Shown here: piece by piece, positions 7,225 through 15,259 of the stretch
Layout of the letters: every line of letters begins with the position of its first letter
Numbering within the stretch: the first letter of the stretch is position 1
Translations under genes and position numbers: made by a program
Assembly: GCA_033722075.1 (NCBI GenBank)
Contig: JAWVZU010000046.1
Location: 1-17,774 of the forward strand
Direction of reading: 5' to 3'
Source: JAWVZU01 sp033722075
GTDB taxonomy: Bacteria; Pseudomonadota; Gammaproteobacteria; Xanthomonadales; SZUA-38
DNA: 17,774 bases
The notes under the pieces: generated by a model
What the model was told of the DNA's origin: nothing
Seen by the model: only the letters and a program-made list of their open reading frames with translations
Databases searched by the model: none

Positions 7225-7365
7225 GCCCGAAAATCGCCCAACCCGGTCAACCCGGAAGCCGCTGGCGCAGCGCCTTCCCGGGCAACCACCCCAGTAGGCT
7301 ATCAGATCCAGGTGATGAAGTTCTTGACGTTGAGCCGGACGAGGTTGTGACTCGGAAATAAGGTT

Positions 7366-7473
7366 GCCTCGGGGGCAAGGGGGAAACCCCCGAGGCAGAT
7401 AGGAAACGGGCTTGGGGGATCACCGTTCCCTACCGGCTCACCCAGGGAGGGCGGTAAGCCGGGCCTTTCGGCT
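7366..7473 (+). other. Cluster of strong hairpins in the P-II/hemF intergenic gap (candidate structured RNA or leader)
   Basis: The gap 7225-7616 has no convincing gene but is dense in secondary structure. Hairpin 1 pairs GCCTCGGGGG (7366-7375) perfectly with CCCCCGAGGC (7387-7396). Hairpin 2 pairs TAGGAAACGG (7400-7409) with CCGTTCCCTA (7423-7432), one mismatch. Hairpin 3 pairs CCGGCT (7433-7438) with AGCCGG (7457-7462). Hairpin 4 pairs AGCCG (7457-7461) with CGGCT (7469-7473), so 3 and 4 exclude each other. It could be a separate RNA, a long hemF leader (plus strand) or a P-II leader (minus strand); the strand is not proven. A TTGACG at 7324-7329 has no good -10. I saw no hallmark of 6S, SRP, RNase P, tmRNA or a known riboswitch core. 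Confidence 0.35.
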
Positions 7474-7564
7474 ACAGACTTAGACGCGCTCCCCTCATGA
7501 AAGTTTCAATCTGTGTTGTCGCCCGATGGGCGGTCGCTTGCCGGCGATGGATGGCGCTCGCCGA

Positions 7565-7577
7565 TTGGCCCGGCCAA
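7565..7577. promoter_or_regulatory. Palindrome upstream of hemF
   Basis: TTGGCC-C-GGCCAA is a perfect 6-bp inverted repeat with a 1-nt centre, 39 nt before the hemF ATG. A short hairpin, CGCCC-GAT-GGGCG (7520-7532), precedes it. The position suits an operator, but no regulator family is recognised and it does not match the Fnr/Anr box TTGAT-N4-ATCAA known for some hemF promoters. Confidence 0.3.
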
Positions 7578-7616
7578 GGGTGTCACAGCGCCTGCCAATT
7601 GCGTAGGATTGCCGCC

Positions 7617-8540
7617 ATGAGTGAGTCTGCGATCGACATTGGCGCGGTTCGCGCCTACCTGACCGAACTACAGGACCGGATCTGCCGGGCGCTGGAGACT
7701 CTGGATGGCACCCGGACCTTCGGCCAGGATCGCTGGGTGCGCGACGAGGGTGGCGGCGGAGACACCCGGGTGATGAACGACGGGGCTGTCTTCGAGAAGG
7801 CCGGGGTCGGTTTTTCCCACGTGAAAGGCGGGCAGCTGCCGCCGTCGGCCACCGCGGCCCGCCCGGAATTGGCGGGACGGTCTTTCGAAGCCCTCGGCGT
7901 ATCCCTGGTCATTCACCCGCGCAACCCGTTCGTACCGACATCTCATGCCAACGTGCGGTGTTTCGTAGCCGCCATGGAGGACGCAGAACCGATCTGGTGG
8001 TTTGGCGGTGGATTTGACCTGACGCCCTGTTATCCGTTCGACGAGGACGTGCGTTACTGGCATGAAACCGCCCGCGCCGCCTGCGATCCGTTTGGAAATG
8101 AGGTCTATGCCGAATACAAGGCCTGGTGTGACCGCTATTTCCATCTGAAGCATCGCGACGAAACACGCGGTGTCGGAGGCCTGTTCTTTGATGACTTGAA
8201 CGAATGGGGCTTCGAGCGCTGCTTCGAATTTCAACGCTCGGTGGGTGACCATTACCTGAAAGGCTATCTGCCGATCGTCAAACGCCGCATGAATCATCCC
8301 TACGAGCAATCCCACCGGGACTTTCAGGCCATTCGCCGTGGCCGCTATGTGGAGTTCAACCTGGTCTACGACCGGGGTACTCTGTTCGGTCTCCAGTCCG
8401 GCGGGCGCACTGAATCGATCCTCATGTCGCTGCCGCCGGTTGCCAGTTGGGTCTACGACCACCAGGTCGAGCCGGGCAGCGAAGAGTCGCGACTTGCCGA
8501 ATACCTGAAACCCCGCGACTGGCTCTCCGAACTCGCCTGA
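7617..8540 (+). CDS. hemF: Oxygen-dependent coproporphyrinogen III oxidase
   Basis: This 307-aa enzyme converts coproporphyrinogen III to protoporphyrinogen IX in haem synthesis by O2-dependent oxidative decarboxylation of two propionates. The length is normal (E. coli 299). Signatures are GGGGDTRVM (residues 45-53), the GVGFSHVKGG segment, HPRNPFVPTSHANVR with the conserved His at 110, WWFGGGFDLTPCYPFDED (127-144), and the C-terminal RGRYVEFNLVYDRGTLFGLQSGGR. ATG 7617 opens the domain and has AGGA about 9 nt upstream; in-frame starts back to 7497 add unrelated sequence. In Pseudomonas hemF sits near tsaC and dprA on the same strand. Here it is adjacent to tsaC but convergent. Confidence 0.98.
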   Translation: MSESAIDIGAVRAYLTELQDRICRALETLDGTRTFGQDRWVRDEGGGGDTRVMNDGAVFEKAGVGFSHVKGGQLPPSATAARPELAGRSFEALGVSLVIHPRNPFVPTSHANVRCFVAAMEDAEPIWWFGGGFDLTPCYPFDEDVRYWHETARAACDPFGNEVYAEYKAWCDRYFHLKHRDETRGVGGLFFDDLNEWGFERCFEFQRSVGDHYLKGYLPIVKRRMNHPYEQSHRDFQAIRRGRYVEFNLVYDRGTLFGLQSGGRTESILMSLPPVASWVYDHQVEPGSEESRLAEYLKPRDWLSELA

Positions 8541-8555
8541 TCTGAAGCTGGAAGA

Positions 8556-8670
8556 GCGGGAAACAGGAAAGCAGGAAAACATGAAAAGAAGAGAGGGGAC
8601 GGGCTTTCGCCGTTCTAGTCCGGCCGCGTCGCGGCCCCTTCCCTGTTTTTCCTGCTTTCCTGTTAACCGC
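8556..8670. repeat. Imperfect palindromic element in the hemF/tsaC gap
   Basis: An 18-bp perfect inverted repeat has AACAGGAAAGCAGGAAAA at 8562-8579 and its complement at 8647-8664, extended outward by GCGG (8556-8559) and CCGC (8667-8670). The arms are made of A/G-rich units about 8 nt apart (CAGGAAAG, CAGGAAAA). Inside lie two smaller hairpins: ACGG-GCTTTCG-CCGT near 8598-8614 and the palindrome GGCCGC-GTC-GCGGCC at 8622-8636. The RNA would fold as a three-way junction. It fills the gap between the two convergent genes and may end transcription from both sides, but lacks a classical T-run after a GC stem. It resembles the element at 16031-16184 in design. Confidence 0.75.
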
Positions 8671-8685
8671 CCTGATTTCGAAATG

Positions 8686-9243
8686 TCAGCCAGGGCGGAG
8701 GACTTCGCCGGTTCGCGCGTCGCGGATCTCGCTTGGCCGCTCGCGGCCGCCGCACTCGCCTTCGACGATTCCGTCCACGCCTGAGCCGAAGATCTCGATC
8801 ACATCCTCGGTGGTCCGGGCCGGCGGCTGGCCGGACCGGTTGGCGCTGGTGGAGATGAGCACTGAGCGGCAGGCGATGCAAAGCCTTCGGCACACCTCAT
8901 GATCGGGGATGCGCACCGCGATCGTCCCATCCGCCTTGGCCAGGGGTGGCTCGACATCCGGGGCGGCGTTCATCACCCAGGTGACCGGACCGGGCCAGGT
9001 TGCCCTCGCAGCCTGCAGTTCTTCGGGCCGGCTCGGGTCCAGCCAGCCCTGGAGCTGGGTTTCGTTCGCCGCGATGAGGATCAGGCCTTTGGCGGCGTCG
9101 CGTCCTTTGAGTTCAATCAGTCGGGTGAGCGCATAGGGATTACGCGGATCGCAGCCGAGTCCGTAGATCGACTCGGTCGGGTAGGCGATCAGGCCGCCGG
9201 CCGCGACGATCTCTGCGGCCGCGTCGACATCGATGGTCTGCAC
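8686..9243 (-). CDS. tsaC: Threonylcarbamoyl-AMP synthase (Sua5/YrdC family)
   Basis: This 185-aa protein makes threonylcarbamoyl-AMP from threonine, bicarbonate and ATP, the first step of t6A37 modification of ANN-decoding tRNAs. It is the short TsaC type without the extra Sua5 domain. Signatures are GGLIAYPTESIYGLGCDP (residues 16-33), a conserved basic ELKGRDAAKGLILI loop, WPGPVTWV, TIAVRIPDH and STSANRSGQPP, which line the ATP and threonine sites. The start appears to be GTG at 9243, 10 nt after the topA stop, with only a weak AGG upstream, so translational coupling to topA is likely. Adjacency to topA, smg and dprA is the conserved gammaproteobacterial arrangement. Confidence 0.97.
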   Translation of the reverse strand: MQTIDVDAAAEIVAAGGLIAYPTESIYGLGCDPRNPYALTRLIELKGRDAAKGLILIAANETQLQGWLDPSRPEELQAARATWPGPVTWVMNAAPDVEPPLAKADGTIAVRIPDHEVCRRLCIACRSVLISTSANRSGQPPARTTEDVIEIFGSGVDGIVEGECGGRERPSEIRDARTGEVLRPG

Positions 9244-9253
9244 GGGCCTGCGC

Positions 9254-11563
9254 TCAGGCCGAAGCCTTGCGTCGTCCCCGTTTTTTGCGGGCCGGTGCGG
9301 CGGCGAGGATCTCTTCGCACTCTTCCAGGGTCAGCGCTTCCGGATCCTTGTCCTTCGGGATTCGCCCGTTCTTCTTGCCGTCGGTCACGTAAGGGCCGTA
9401 GCGACCACGCAGCACCTGGATATCGGTCCCTTCGAAGGCGCGAATGACCCGGTTCTTGTCCGCTTCCTTCTTCTCGGCGATCAATTCCAGGGCGCGCTCG
9501 CGTTCGATCGTGTAGGGGTCTTCGTCCTTCGGTATGGAAACGAATTTCTTGCCGTAGCGCACGTAGGGACCGTAGCGTCCGATGTTGGCCTCGATCTCTT
9601 CGCCTTCTTCGGTCGTACCGAGTGCGCGAGGCAGGTCGAAAAGGGCCAGGCCCTCTTCCAGGGTGATGGTGTCCATCTTCTGGCCCGGCTTGAGTCCGGC
9701 AAAGCGGGGCTTCTCATCGTCGTCCTTGGATCCGATCTGCACGAACGGGCCATAACGCCCCAGGCGTACGGTGACCGGCTTCCCCGATTCCGGGTCGGTG
9801 CCCAGCTCCCGGGCCTTCAGCACTTCGGCGCGACTGACCGACTGTTCCTTGTCCGTGACCAGCGCCTGGAACGGATCCCAGAACTCTTCCATCAGCGGAA
9901 CCCAATCCTCTTCGCCGCGAGAAACCGCGTCCAGTTCGTCCTCGAGCTTGGCCGTGAAATCATAGTCGACGTACTGGGTGAAATGATCCGACAGAAAGTG
10001 ACTGACCACCCGGCCGACGTCGGTTGGGGTGAAACGGCGCTGCTCGAGTTCGACGTACTCGCGGTTCAGCAGGGTCGAGATGATGCTGGCATAGGTCGAG
10101 GGGCGCCCGATCCCGTGTTCTTCCAGGGCTTTCACCAGGCTCGCTTCCGTGTAGCGCGGCGGCGGTTCGGTGAAGTGCTGCTTGGGCAGGATGTCCCGCA
10201 ATTCGACCGCCTCACCCTTCTTGAGATTGGGCAAACGGGATTCGCCGTTGCGGTCCTTCGGATCGTCGCTGTCCTCCTCATAGACCAGCAGGAAGCCCGG
10301 ATCGATCACGGTCGAGCCGGTCGCCCTGAACTGGTTGCCCTCACCGCAGGAGAAATCCACGGTCAGCGTTTCCAGGGTAGCGTATTTCATCTGGCTGGCG
10401 ACGGTCCGCTTCCAGATGAGATCGTAGAGCTTGAACTGGTCGGCGCTGAGAAACTTCTTGATCCGGTCGGGACGGCGCGCGGCCGCGGTCGGCCGGATGG
10501 CTTCGTGGGCCTCCTGGGCGTTCTTCGACTTCGTCTTGTAGAAGTTCGGCTTCTCCGGAACGTTCTTCGCGCCGAAGTCCTCGCTGATGACCGAGCGCAA
10601 TTCGTTGATGGCCTCGCCCGCGAGATGAACCGAGTCGGTCCGCATGTAGGTGATCAGACCCTGCGTGTCGCCACCCATTTCGATGCCCTCGTAGAGCTGC
10701 TGGGCGATACGCATGGTTCGCGATGCCGAGAAGCGCAGCTTGCGCGAAGCTTCCTGCTGCAGGGTCGAGGTAATGAAGGGCGGTGCGGCCCGACGCTTGC
10801 GCTGCTTGCGCCCGACTTCGATGACCGGCAGCTTCCCGTCGTGTCCGGCCTTGAGCGTGGCCAGTGCCTTGTTGGCGGCTTCCTCGGAGCCGATCGAGAA
10901 CTGCTTGAGCTTCTCCCCCTCAAGGTAGGTCAGACGTGCGTCGAAGTCGACTTTTTCCTTCGCCAGCTGGGCCGTGATCGACCAGTACTCCCGCGGCTCG
11001 AAGCGCTCGATCTCCTCTTCCCGCTCGACGATCATCCGCAGCGCCGGGCTTTGAACGCGGCCTGCCGACAGGCCTCGCTTGACCTTCTTCCAGAGCAAGG
11101 GGGACAGGTTGAATCCGACCAGGTAATCGAGTGCCCGCCGGGCCTGCTGGGCATTGACCAGATCCATGGAGAGGCCGCGCGGCTGCTCAACCGCAGCCTT
11201 GATGGCGCGGGGCGTGATCTCGCTGAACACGACCCGGTGCACGGGCTTGTCTTCCAGCACCCCACGCTCGCGCAGGATCTCGCAGATATGCCAGGAAATG
11301 GCTTCACCCTCGCGGTCCAAGTCCGTCGCAAGGTAGATTGCGTCGGCCTTCTTGGCTTCGCGGGTCAGGGCATCGACGTGCTTCTTGCTCTTGTCGATGA
11401 CCGCGTAGTCCATCTCGAACCCATGTTCCGGATCGACCGCGCCTTCCTTTGGTACGAGGTCACGCACATGGCCATAGGAGGCCAGTACCTTGAAGTCCTT
11501 CCCCAGGTATTTGGTGATGGTCTTGGCCTTCGCAGGCGATTCGACGATCAGCAGGTTCGACAT
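9254..11563 (-). CDS. topA: DNA topoisomerase I
   Basis: This 769-aa type IA topoisomerase relaxes negative supercoils through a 5'-phosphotyrosine intermediate. The Toprim domain is at about residues 1-115, with Glu8 in IVESPAK and the acidic triad TDLDREGE (Asp81, Asp83, Glu85). GRVQSPALRMIVEREEEIE marks the clamp. The catalytic Tyr is residue 306 in GLITYMRTDS. The C-terminus (about 599-760) lacks the C4 zinc fingers of E. coli TopA and carries three Toprim-C-type repeats centred on GRYGP near 602, 663 and 722, ending in a basic tail (RKKRGRRKASA). This tail type is known from Xanthomonas-like and some other bacteria. It lies 92 nt after smg; the gap holds AT-rich DNA that could be a promoter, but no clear ribosome site precedes the ATG. 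Confidence 0.98.
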   Translation of the reverse strand: MSNLLIVESPAKAKTITKYLGKDFKVLASYGHVRDLVPKEGAVDPEHGFEMDYAVIDKSKKHVDALTREAKKADAIYLATDLDREGEAISWHICEILRERGVLEDKPVHRVVFSEITPRAIKAAVEQPRGLSMDLVNAQQARRALDYLVGFNLSPLLWKKVKRGLSAGRVQSPALRMIVEREEEIERFEPREYWSITAQLAKEKVDFDARLTYLEGEKLKQFSIGSEEAANKALATLKAGHDGKLPVIEVGRKQRKRRAAPPFITSTLQQEASRKLRFSASRTMRIAQQLYEGIEMGGDTQGLITYMRTDSVHLAGEAINELRSVISEDFGAKNVPEKPNFYKTKSKNAQEAHEAIRPTAAARRPDRIKKFLSADQFKLYDLIWKRTVASQMKYATLETLTVDFSCGEGNQFRATGSTVIDPGFLLVYEEDSDDPKDRNGESRLPNLKKGEAVELRDILPKQHFTEPPPRYTEASLVKALEEHGIGRPSTYASIISTLLNREYVELEQRRFTPTDVGRVVSHFLSDHFTQYVDYDFTAKLEDELDAVSRGEEDWVPLMEEFWDPFQALVTDKEQSVSRAEVLKARELGTDPESGKPVTVRLGRYGPFVQIGSKDDDEKPRFAGLKPGQKMDTITLEEGLALFDLPRALGTTEEGEEIEANIGRYGPYVRYGKKFVSIPKDEDPYTIERERALELIAEKKEADKNRVIRAFEGTDIQVLRGRYGPYVTDGKKNGRIPKDKDPEALTLEECEEILAAAPARKKRGRRKASA

Positions 11564-11655
11564 GTTGTTCGTTGCAATTTACACACAATAAAAATCCGTC
11601 CGGGAATCAATCTCGGGCTGCAAAACCCCAGTGATGTGACGCCTTCTCGAAGCGA

Positions 11656-12135
11656 TCAGTGCTTGGATTCAGCCGCGTCGTCGAACAGGTAATTTTCCAT
11701 CCAAGCGTAATTCGCTTCCTGTCCCGGCTGAGTGAACAGCACCATCAGCACGATCCACTTCAGGTCGTCGAGGTCGACGTCGTCCTCCGGATCCAGGGCC
11801 ATGACCCGGTCGATGACCAGCTCCCGACGGGTGTGGTCCAGGATGCCCGCGTGTTCCAGATAGGTCAGGAATCCGCGGCACTCGGTGGTCATGCGGGCCA
11901 GCTCGACATCCAGGTACACCCGCACCGGTCCATCCGATCGGGTCCCGATGTCGGGCAGGTCACGCTGCTCGGCGAGCTCATCCAGCCAGTTGAAGGCCTT
12001 GTTGATCTCGCCGTAGCCGAAGCCTGCTTCAAGCAGGTTGGTCTGCAGTTCTTCTCGGTCCGGATCTTCTTCCGGTTCCTCGTACATGTAGTTCTCAAAA
12101 AGATACATCAGTACGTCGAGTACATTTTCTTTCAT
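11656..12135 (-). CDS. smg: Smg protein (DUF494)
   Basis: This 159-aa acidic cytosolic protein belongs to the Smg/DUF494 family. The start MKENVLDVLMYLFENYM and the C-terminal DLDDLKWIVLMVLFTQPGQE are its usual signatures, with EINKAFNWLDEL between. The molecular function is poorly defined; the family is found next to dprA and topA in many gammaproteobacteria. The ATG overlaps the dprA stop by one base (TGATG), so it is translationally coupled to dprA. The length is normal for the family. Confidence 0.97.
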   Translation of the reverse strand: MKENVLDVLMYLFENYMYEEPEEDPDREELQTNLLEAGFGYGEINKAFNWLDELAEQRDLPDIGTRSDGPVRVYLDVELARMTTECRGFLTYLEHAGILDHTRRELVIDRVMALDPEDDVDLDDLKWIVLMVLFTQPGQEANYAWMENYLFDDAAESKH

Positions 12136-13271
12136 CAGCCAACCTCGCCGATTCGGCAGTATCTGCCGCCGGGACCGGACTCGACCATCCCGTCGAGCTC
12201 CAGGATCAGCAGCATGGATGAAACGGCTTCTACCGTCAATCCGGTGCTTTCAACCAACTGGTCGAGGGTCACCGGGTCGAACCCCATCGCGTCCAGCAGC
12301 TTCGCGTACTCGGGATCGCGGACCTGGGAGACCGGCTCCGCGGCCTCGTCCGCCGCCATTTCCAGGCGGGAGCGGCCGACGTCGATCTGCCGGCGCACGG
12401 CCACGTCCAGTTCGCCGAGCAGGTCCTCGCCGGTCTCGACCAGCTTCGCGCCATCCTTGATCAAGCGGTGACATCCTTTGGCCAGTGGATTGTGGATGGA
12501 ACCGGGGATGGCGAATACATCGCGGTTCTGCTCCATGGCCAGCCGGGCCGTGATGAGGCTCCCGCTGGTCACCCCGGCCTCGACGACCAGCGTCCCGACG
12601 CTCAGGCCGGCGATGATCCGGTTTCTGGCCGGAAAGTGGCCGGCCCGCGGCTCCACGCCGGGTGGAAACTCGCTGACGATCGCGCCCCGGGCAACGATTT
12701 CCCGGGCCAGTTCTCGATGGCGCGCCGGATAGACTCGGTCCAGGCCGGTCGCGGCGACCGCCACCGTGTAGCCGCCGGCATCCAGCGCTGCCCGGTGAGC
12801 CATCCCGTCGACGCCCAGGGCCAGGCCACTGGTGACGACCAGGCCGGCGCGGGTCAGCGAGCGGGAGAAGGCCCGGGCGTTCTCCAGCCCGCCCCGGGTC
12901 GCATTACGGCTGCCGACGATCGCCAGCTGGGGCAACCACAGCACTGCCGGATCGCCCAGCACGAACAGCACCGGTGGCGGCCGGTCGATTGCGCGAAGCT
13001 GCGGAGGGTAGTCCTCGTCGTCCCAGGCCAGCATGGATGCGCCGGCCTCGTCCAGCCAGGCGAGATCCGCGTCGATGCGTCGCTCGTCTGGCTGCTGGAG
13101 GGCATCGATCGACGCCGCCCCGAGTCCGTGCCTTGCCAGCGCACCGGCTTCGGCGGATCGGATCGAACGCGGGTTGCCGAACTTATCGAGGAGGGAGCGG
13201 ATCCTGGTCGCGCCCAGATCGGGGGCGCGGATCAGTGCGAGCCAATCCCTGAGCCTGCCATTCTCGTCCAT
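12135..13271 (-). CDS. dprA: DNA-processing protein DprA/Smf
   Basis: This 378-aa protein binds incoming single-stranded DNA during natural transformation and loads RecA. The order is an N-terminal SAM-like region (residues 1-80), the Rossmann-like DprA core with IVGSRNATRGG, VTSGLALGVDGMAHRAAL, VAVAATGLDRVYPARH, SEFPPG, FPARNRIIAGLS, VVEAGVTSGSLITARLA and VFAIPGSI, and a C-terminal winged-helix-like domain (about 310-378, FDPVTLDQLVESTGL). All core motifs are intact. I chose ATG 13271 because MDENGRLRDWLALIRAPDLGA is the usual family start; an in-frame TTG at 13328 would add 19 basic residues without family support. In many gammaproteobacteria a LysM-protein gene precedes dprA; here a methyltransferase gene does. 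Confidence 0.96.
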   Translation of the reverse strand: MDENGRLRDWLALIRAPDLGATRIRSLLDKFGNPRSIRSAEAGALARHGLGAASIDALQQPDERRIDADLAWLDEAGASMLAWDDEDYPPQLRAIDRPPPVLFVLGDPAVLWLPQLAIVGSRNATRGGLENARAFSRSLTRAGLVVTSGLALGVDGMAHRAALDAGGYTVAVAATGLDRVYPARHRELAREIVARGAIVSEFPPGVEPRAGHFPARNRIIAGLSVGTLVVEAGVTSGSLITARLAMEQNRDVFAIPGSIHNPLAKGCHRLIKDGAKLVETGEDLLGELDVAVRRQIDVGRSRLEMAADEAAEPVSQVRDPEYAKLLDAMGFDPVTLDQLVESTGLTVEAVSSMLLILELDGMVESGPGGRYCRIGEVG

Positions 13272-13361
13272 GAGCCTGTCGGGGGCATTCAGTCGCGGCT
13301 GCAAGTCGCGAGTCCGTGTTTTCGGCAATCCTACTGGCTGCCATGAGCCAGGGCAAGCGCG

Positions 13362-14114
13362 TTACTCCGGCTTGACGATCTCCACGTTGACTTCCTGGGT
13401 CAACGCCGGATAGCGGTGGCCCATGCGCAGCGAGGCGCGAAAAAACCATTCCTGGTCCTCCAGCGACAGCCATTTCCTGGCCGAGAAGATGCGAAATCCC
13501 CGGATGGCCCTTGTGCGGTAGGGGCGAAGCAACGCCTTCAGTGTTCGCATGGAATAGAACTGGCAGTGCCCGAAGGCGCGCCGTCCAACGAGGCGGTAAC
13601 GCAGCTTGGCCAGGGCAGCGATGAACGGGAGGTGCATCGGGACGCCGAGGATCAGGCAGCCGCCGGGCCGCAGCAGGCGAAACCAGTCGGCCAGCGACGC
13701 ACGGTCATCGCGCAGGTGCTCGATGATATGGCTGGCGATCACGAAGTCGAAGGACTCATCCGCGAAGGGCATCGAGCTGCGTTCCAGGTCCAGATCGTCG
13801 AGGATGCGATCGTAGCCAAGCGCCCGGCACAGGCGCACTCGCCGTGGATCGATTTCCACGCCGGTCCAGCTGGCCTCGATGCCGGCGTGGTCCAGGAAGC
13901 GCTTGGCTGAACCGGTGCCGCTTCCGATATCCAGGACATCCAGGTGCCCGACCTGGTCGGCGAGCGCCTGCGCAGCCGGGACCATATCCCGGTAACGGGC
14001 CTGACGCAGTTCGTAGCGTCGGTACGCCGGGACGACACCAAAGGCCCAGGTGCGGGCCCCGGGCTCGACCCAGGCGGCACTGAGTTCCGTCGGCGCTATC
14101 TGCTCAACACGCAT
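13362..14114 (-). CDS. Class I SAM-dependent methyltransferase
   Basis: This 250-aa protein has a Rossmann methyltransferase core. Motif I, VLDIGSGTGS, is at about residues 60-69, followed by the acidic end of strand 2 (GVEIDPRRV, 85-93), motif IV FDFVIASHIIEHL (122-134), and LRPGGCLILGVP (148-159), as in the Methyltransf_11/UbiE group. The substrate is unknown. A basic, aromatic-rich tail (LRYRLVGRRAFGHCQFYSMRTLKALL) follows the core and resembles lipid- or glycan-modifying relatives more than rRNA methylases, which is weak inference. It lies between rluE and dprA in the minus-strand run, with gaps of 88 and 90 nt, so it may have its own promoter. Confidence 0.88.
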   Translation of the reverse strand: MRVEQIAPTELSAAWVEPGARTWAFGVVPAYRRYELRQARYRDMVPAAQALADQVGHLDVLDIGSGTGSAKRFLDHAGIEASWTGVEIDPRRVRLCRALGYDRILDDLDLERSSMPFADESFDFVIASHIIEHLRDDRASLADWFRLLRPGGCLILGVPMHLPFIAALAKLRYRLVGRRAFGHCQFYSMRTLKALLRPYRTRAIRGFRIFSARKWLSLEDQEWFFRASLRMGHRYPALTQEVNVEIVKPE

Positions 14115-14202
14115 AAGACGTGGCTATGCTCCCGTGGTCTTTTCGGATCGTTGCTGGACTCGAGGTTCGGCAATACTAGCGAACCGGCGAGGGCGGCGAA
14201 AG

Positions 14203-14769
14203 CTACCCGGCGTAAACTGCCCGCAGCCGTTTCGGATCCACCTCGTCCCATTGGCCCTGTTGAAGATCGCCGAGTTCAATTGGACCGATCGCCCAGCGCA
14301 CCAGTCTGAGGGTCGGCAGTCCGACGGCGGCGGTCATGCGCCTGACCTGGCGATTGCGACCCTCGGTCAGGACGATCTCCAACCAGTTCGTGGGTTGGCC
14401 CGCGCGCGGTCGGACCGGGGGATCGCGGGGTCCGATGTAAGCCGGCTTCCTTGCCAGCAGTCGAACTTCCGCCGGTCGGCAGGGCCCGTCCTGCAATCGG
14501 ATGCCGCTCCGCAGGCGGTCCAGCGCCGCCCGCTTCGGGATCCCCTCCACCTGCACGTGATAGGTTTTTCGAGTCTTGTGCTGCGGGTCGCTGAGCGCGT
14601 GTTGCAGCGCACCGTCGTCAGTGAGCAGCAACAGGCCCTCGCTGTCGCGGTCCAGGCGACCCGCCGGGTAGACCTGGGGCACATCGATGAAGCCGGAGAG
14701 TGTGGGTCGCCCGCGCGGGTCGGTGAACTGACAGAGCACCCCATGAGGCTTGTGAAAAGCGATCAGCAA
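14203..14769 (-). CDS. rluE: 23S rRNA pseudouridine synthase RluE-like
   Basis: This 188-aa RsuA/RluE-family enzyme lacks an S4 domain, as E. coli RluE does. The catalytic motif GRLDRDSEGLLLLT places the nucleophile at Asp40. KPHGVLCQFTD, KTYHVQVEGIP, PTNWLEIVLTEGRNRQVRRM and the GLPTLRLVRWAIGP tail all follow the RluE pattern, so the likely job is making pseudouridine at 23S position 2457 (E. coli numbering). The start is most likely TTG 14769, with GAGGGA a few bases upstream, since no ATG opens the fold. It is 28 nt downstream of the Sel1-like gene and probably co-transcribed with it. Confidence 0.95.
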   Translation of the reverse strand: MLIAFHKPHGVLCQFTDPRGRPTLSGFIDVPQVYPAGRLDRDSEGLLLLTDDGALQHALSDPQHKTRKTYHVQVEGIPKRAALDRLRSGIRLQDGPCRPAEVRLLARKPAYIGPRDPPVRPRAGQPTNWLEIVLTEGRNRQVRRMTAAVGLPTLRLVRWAIGPIELGDLQQGQWDEVDPKRLRAVYAG

Positions 14770-14797
14770 GCCTGGTCCCTCGGCCGGGTCGGTCCGA

Positions 14798-15217
14798 CTA
14801 TCTCAGCGAATTGGCGACTCGCGTCTCCGGGTGGGTCTGATAGTCCGGGCGGTAATCCAGACCGTGTCTCTCGGCGAGGTCCATGGCCAGTTGCATTCCG
14901 GCATCGACCTCTTCGGGGGTCAGCATGACGGCCAGGATTTCCTGCGCCTGGATCAGCGCTTCGGTCCCGGGCCGGTTGGTTGCCAGTTCGATCCATCCGT
15001 AGGCCTTCACCAGGTCGCGTTCGACATGCTCGCCCCGGTAATACATGACGCCGACGTTGAACTGCGCGGTGGGGTCACCGGCGATCGCGGCTTCGCGAAA
15101 CTCCTTGAATGCGCGTTGATAATCCCCGAGGCGATAAGCCGACATGCCACTGTCGAAGTCGGCCCAGGTGGCGCTGCAGAGAAGGAGCGCCAGGCATGTG
15201 ACAAGCAATCTACCCAT
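14798..15217 (-). CDS. Exported Sel1-repeat/TPR-like small protein
   Basis: This 139-aa protein starts at ATG 15217, with GAGGAGAG as a clear ribosome site. Residues 1-19 are a Sec signal peptide ending SATWA before DF, so it is probably periplasmic. Residues 21-46 form a TPR-like pair (AYRLGDYQRAFKEFREAA) and 47-84 a Sel1-type repeat (GDPTAQFNVGVMYYRG ... AYGWIELA). The rest is helical. Sel1 repeats mediate protein-protein contacts; the partner is unknown. In-frame starts far upstream (up to 15559) run through the promoter and the opposite-strand lipoprotein gene and are not supported. It is the first gene of the run leading to rluE. Confidence 0.88.
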   Translation of the reverse strand: MGRLLVTCLALLLCSATWADFDSGMSAYRLGDYQRAFKEFREAAIAGDPTAQFNVGVMYYRGEHVERDLVKAYGWIELATNRPGTEALIQAQEILAVMLTPEEVDAGMQLAMDLAERHGLDYRPDYQTHPETRVANSLR

Positions 15218-15259
15218 GATCTCTCCTCGTCGTGCATGGACGTCGTCCGTTGACGAGGA

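Noticed and set aside
7299..7316. CACCTGGATCTGAT on the minus strand, recalling the TPP-riboswitch core
   Set aside because: The order of elements is wrong and there is no CTGAGA partner helix.
7210..7330. Search for a sigma54 (-24/-12) promoter before the P-II gene
   Set aside because: GG and GC dinucleotides near TGGTTGCCC are not at the required 10-nt spacing.
9233..11692. 819-codon open frame on the plus strand opposite topA
   Set aside because: It is the antisense frame of a clearly conserved topA; its composition follows the codon pattern of TopA and it shows no domain of its own. High GC makes long antisense frames common.
13272..13328. N-terminal extension of dprA from a TTG at 13328
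   Set aside because: The 19 added residues are basic and unlike family starts; ATG 13271 opens the conserved domain.
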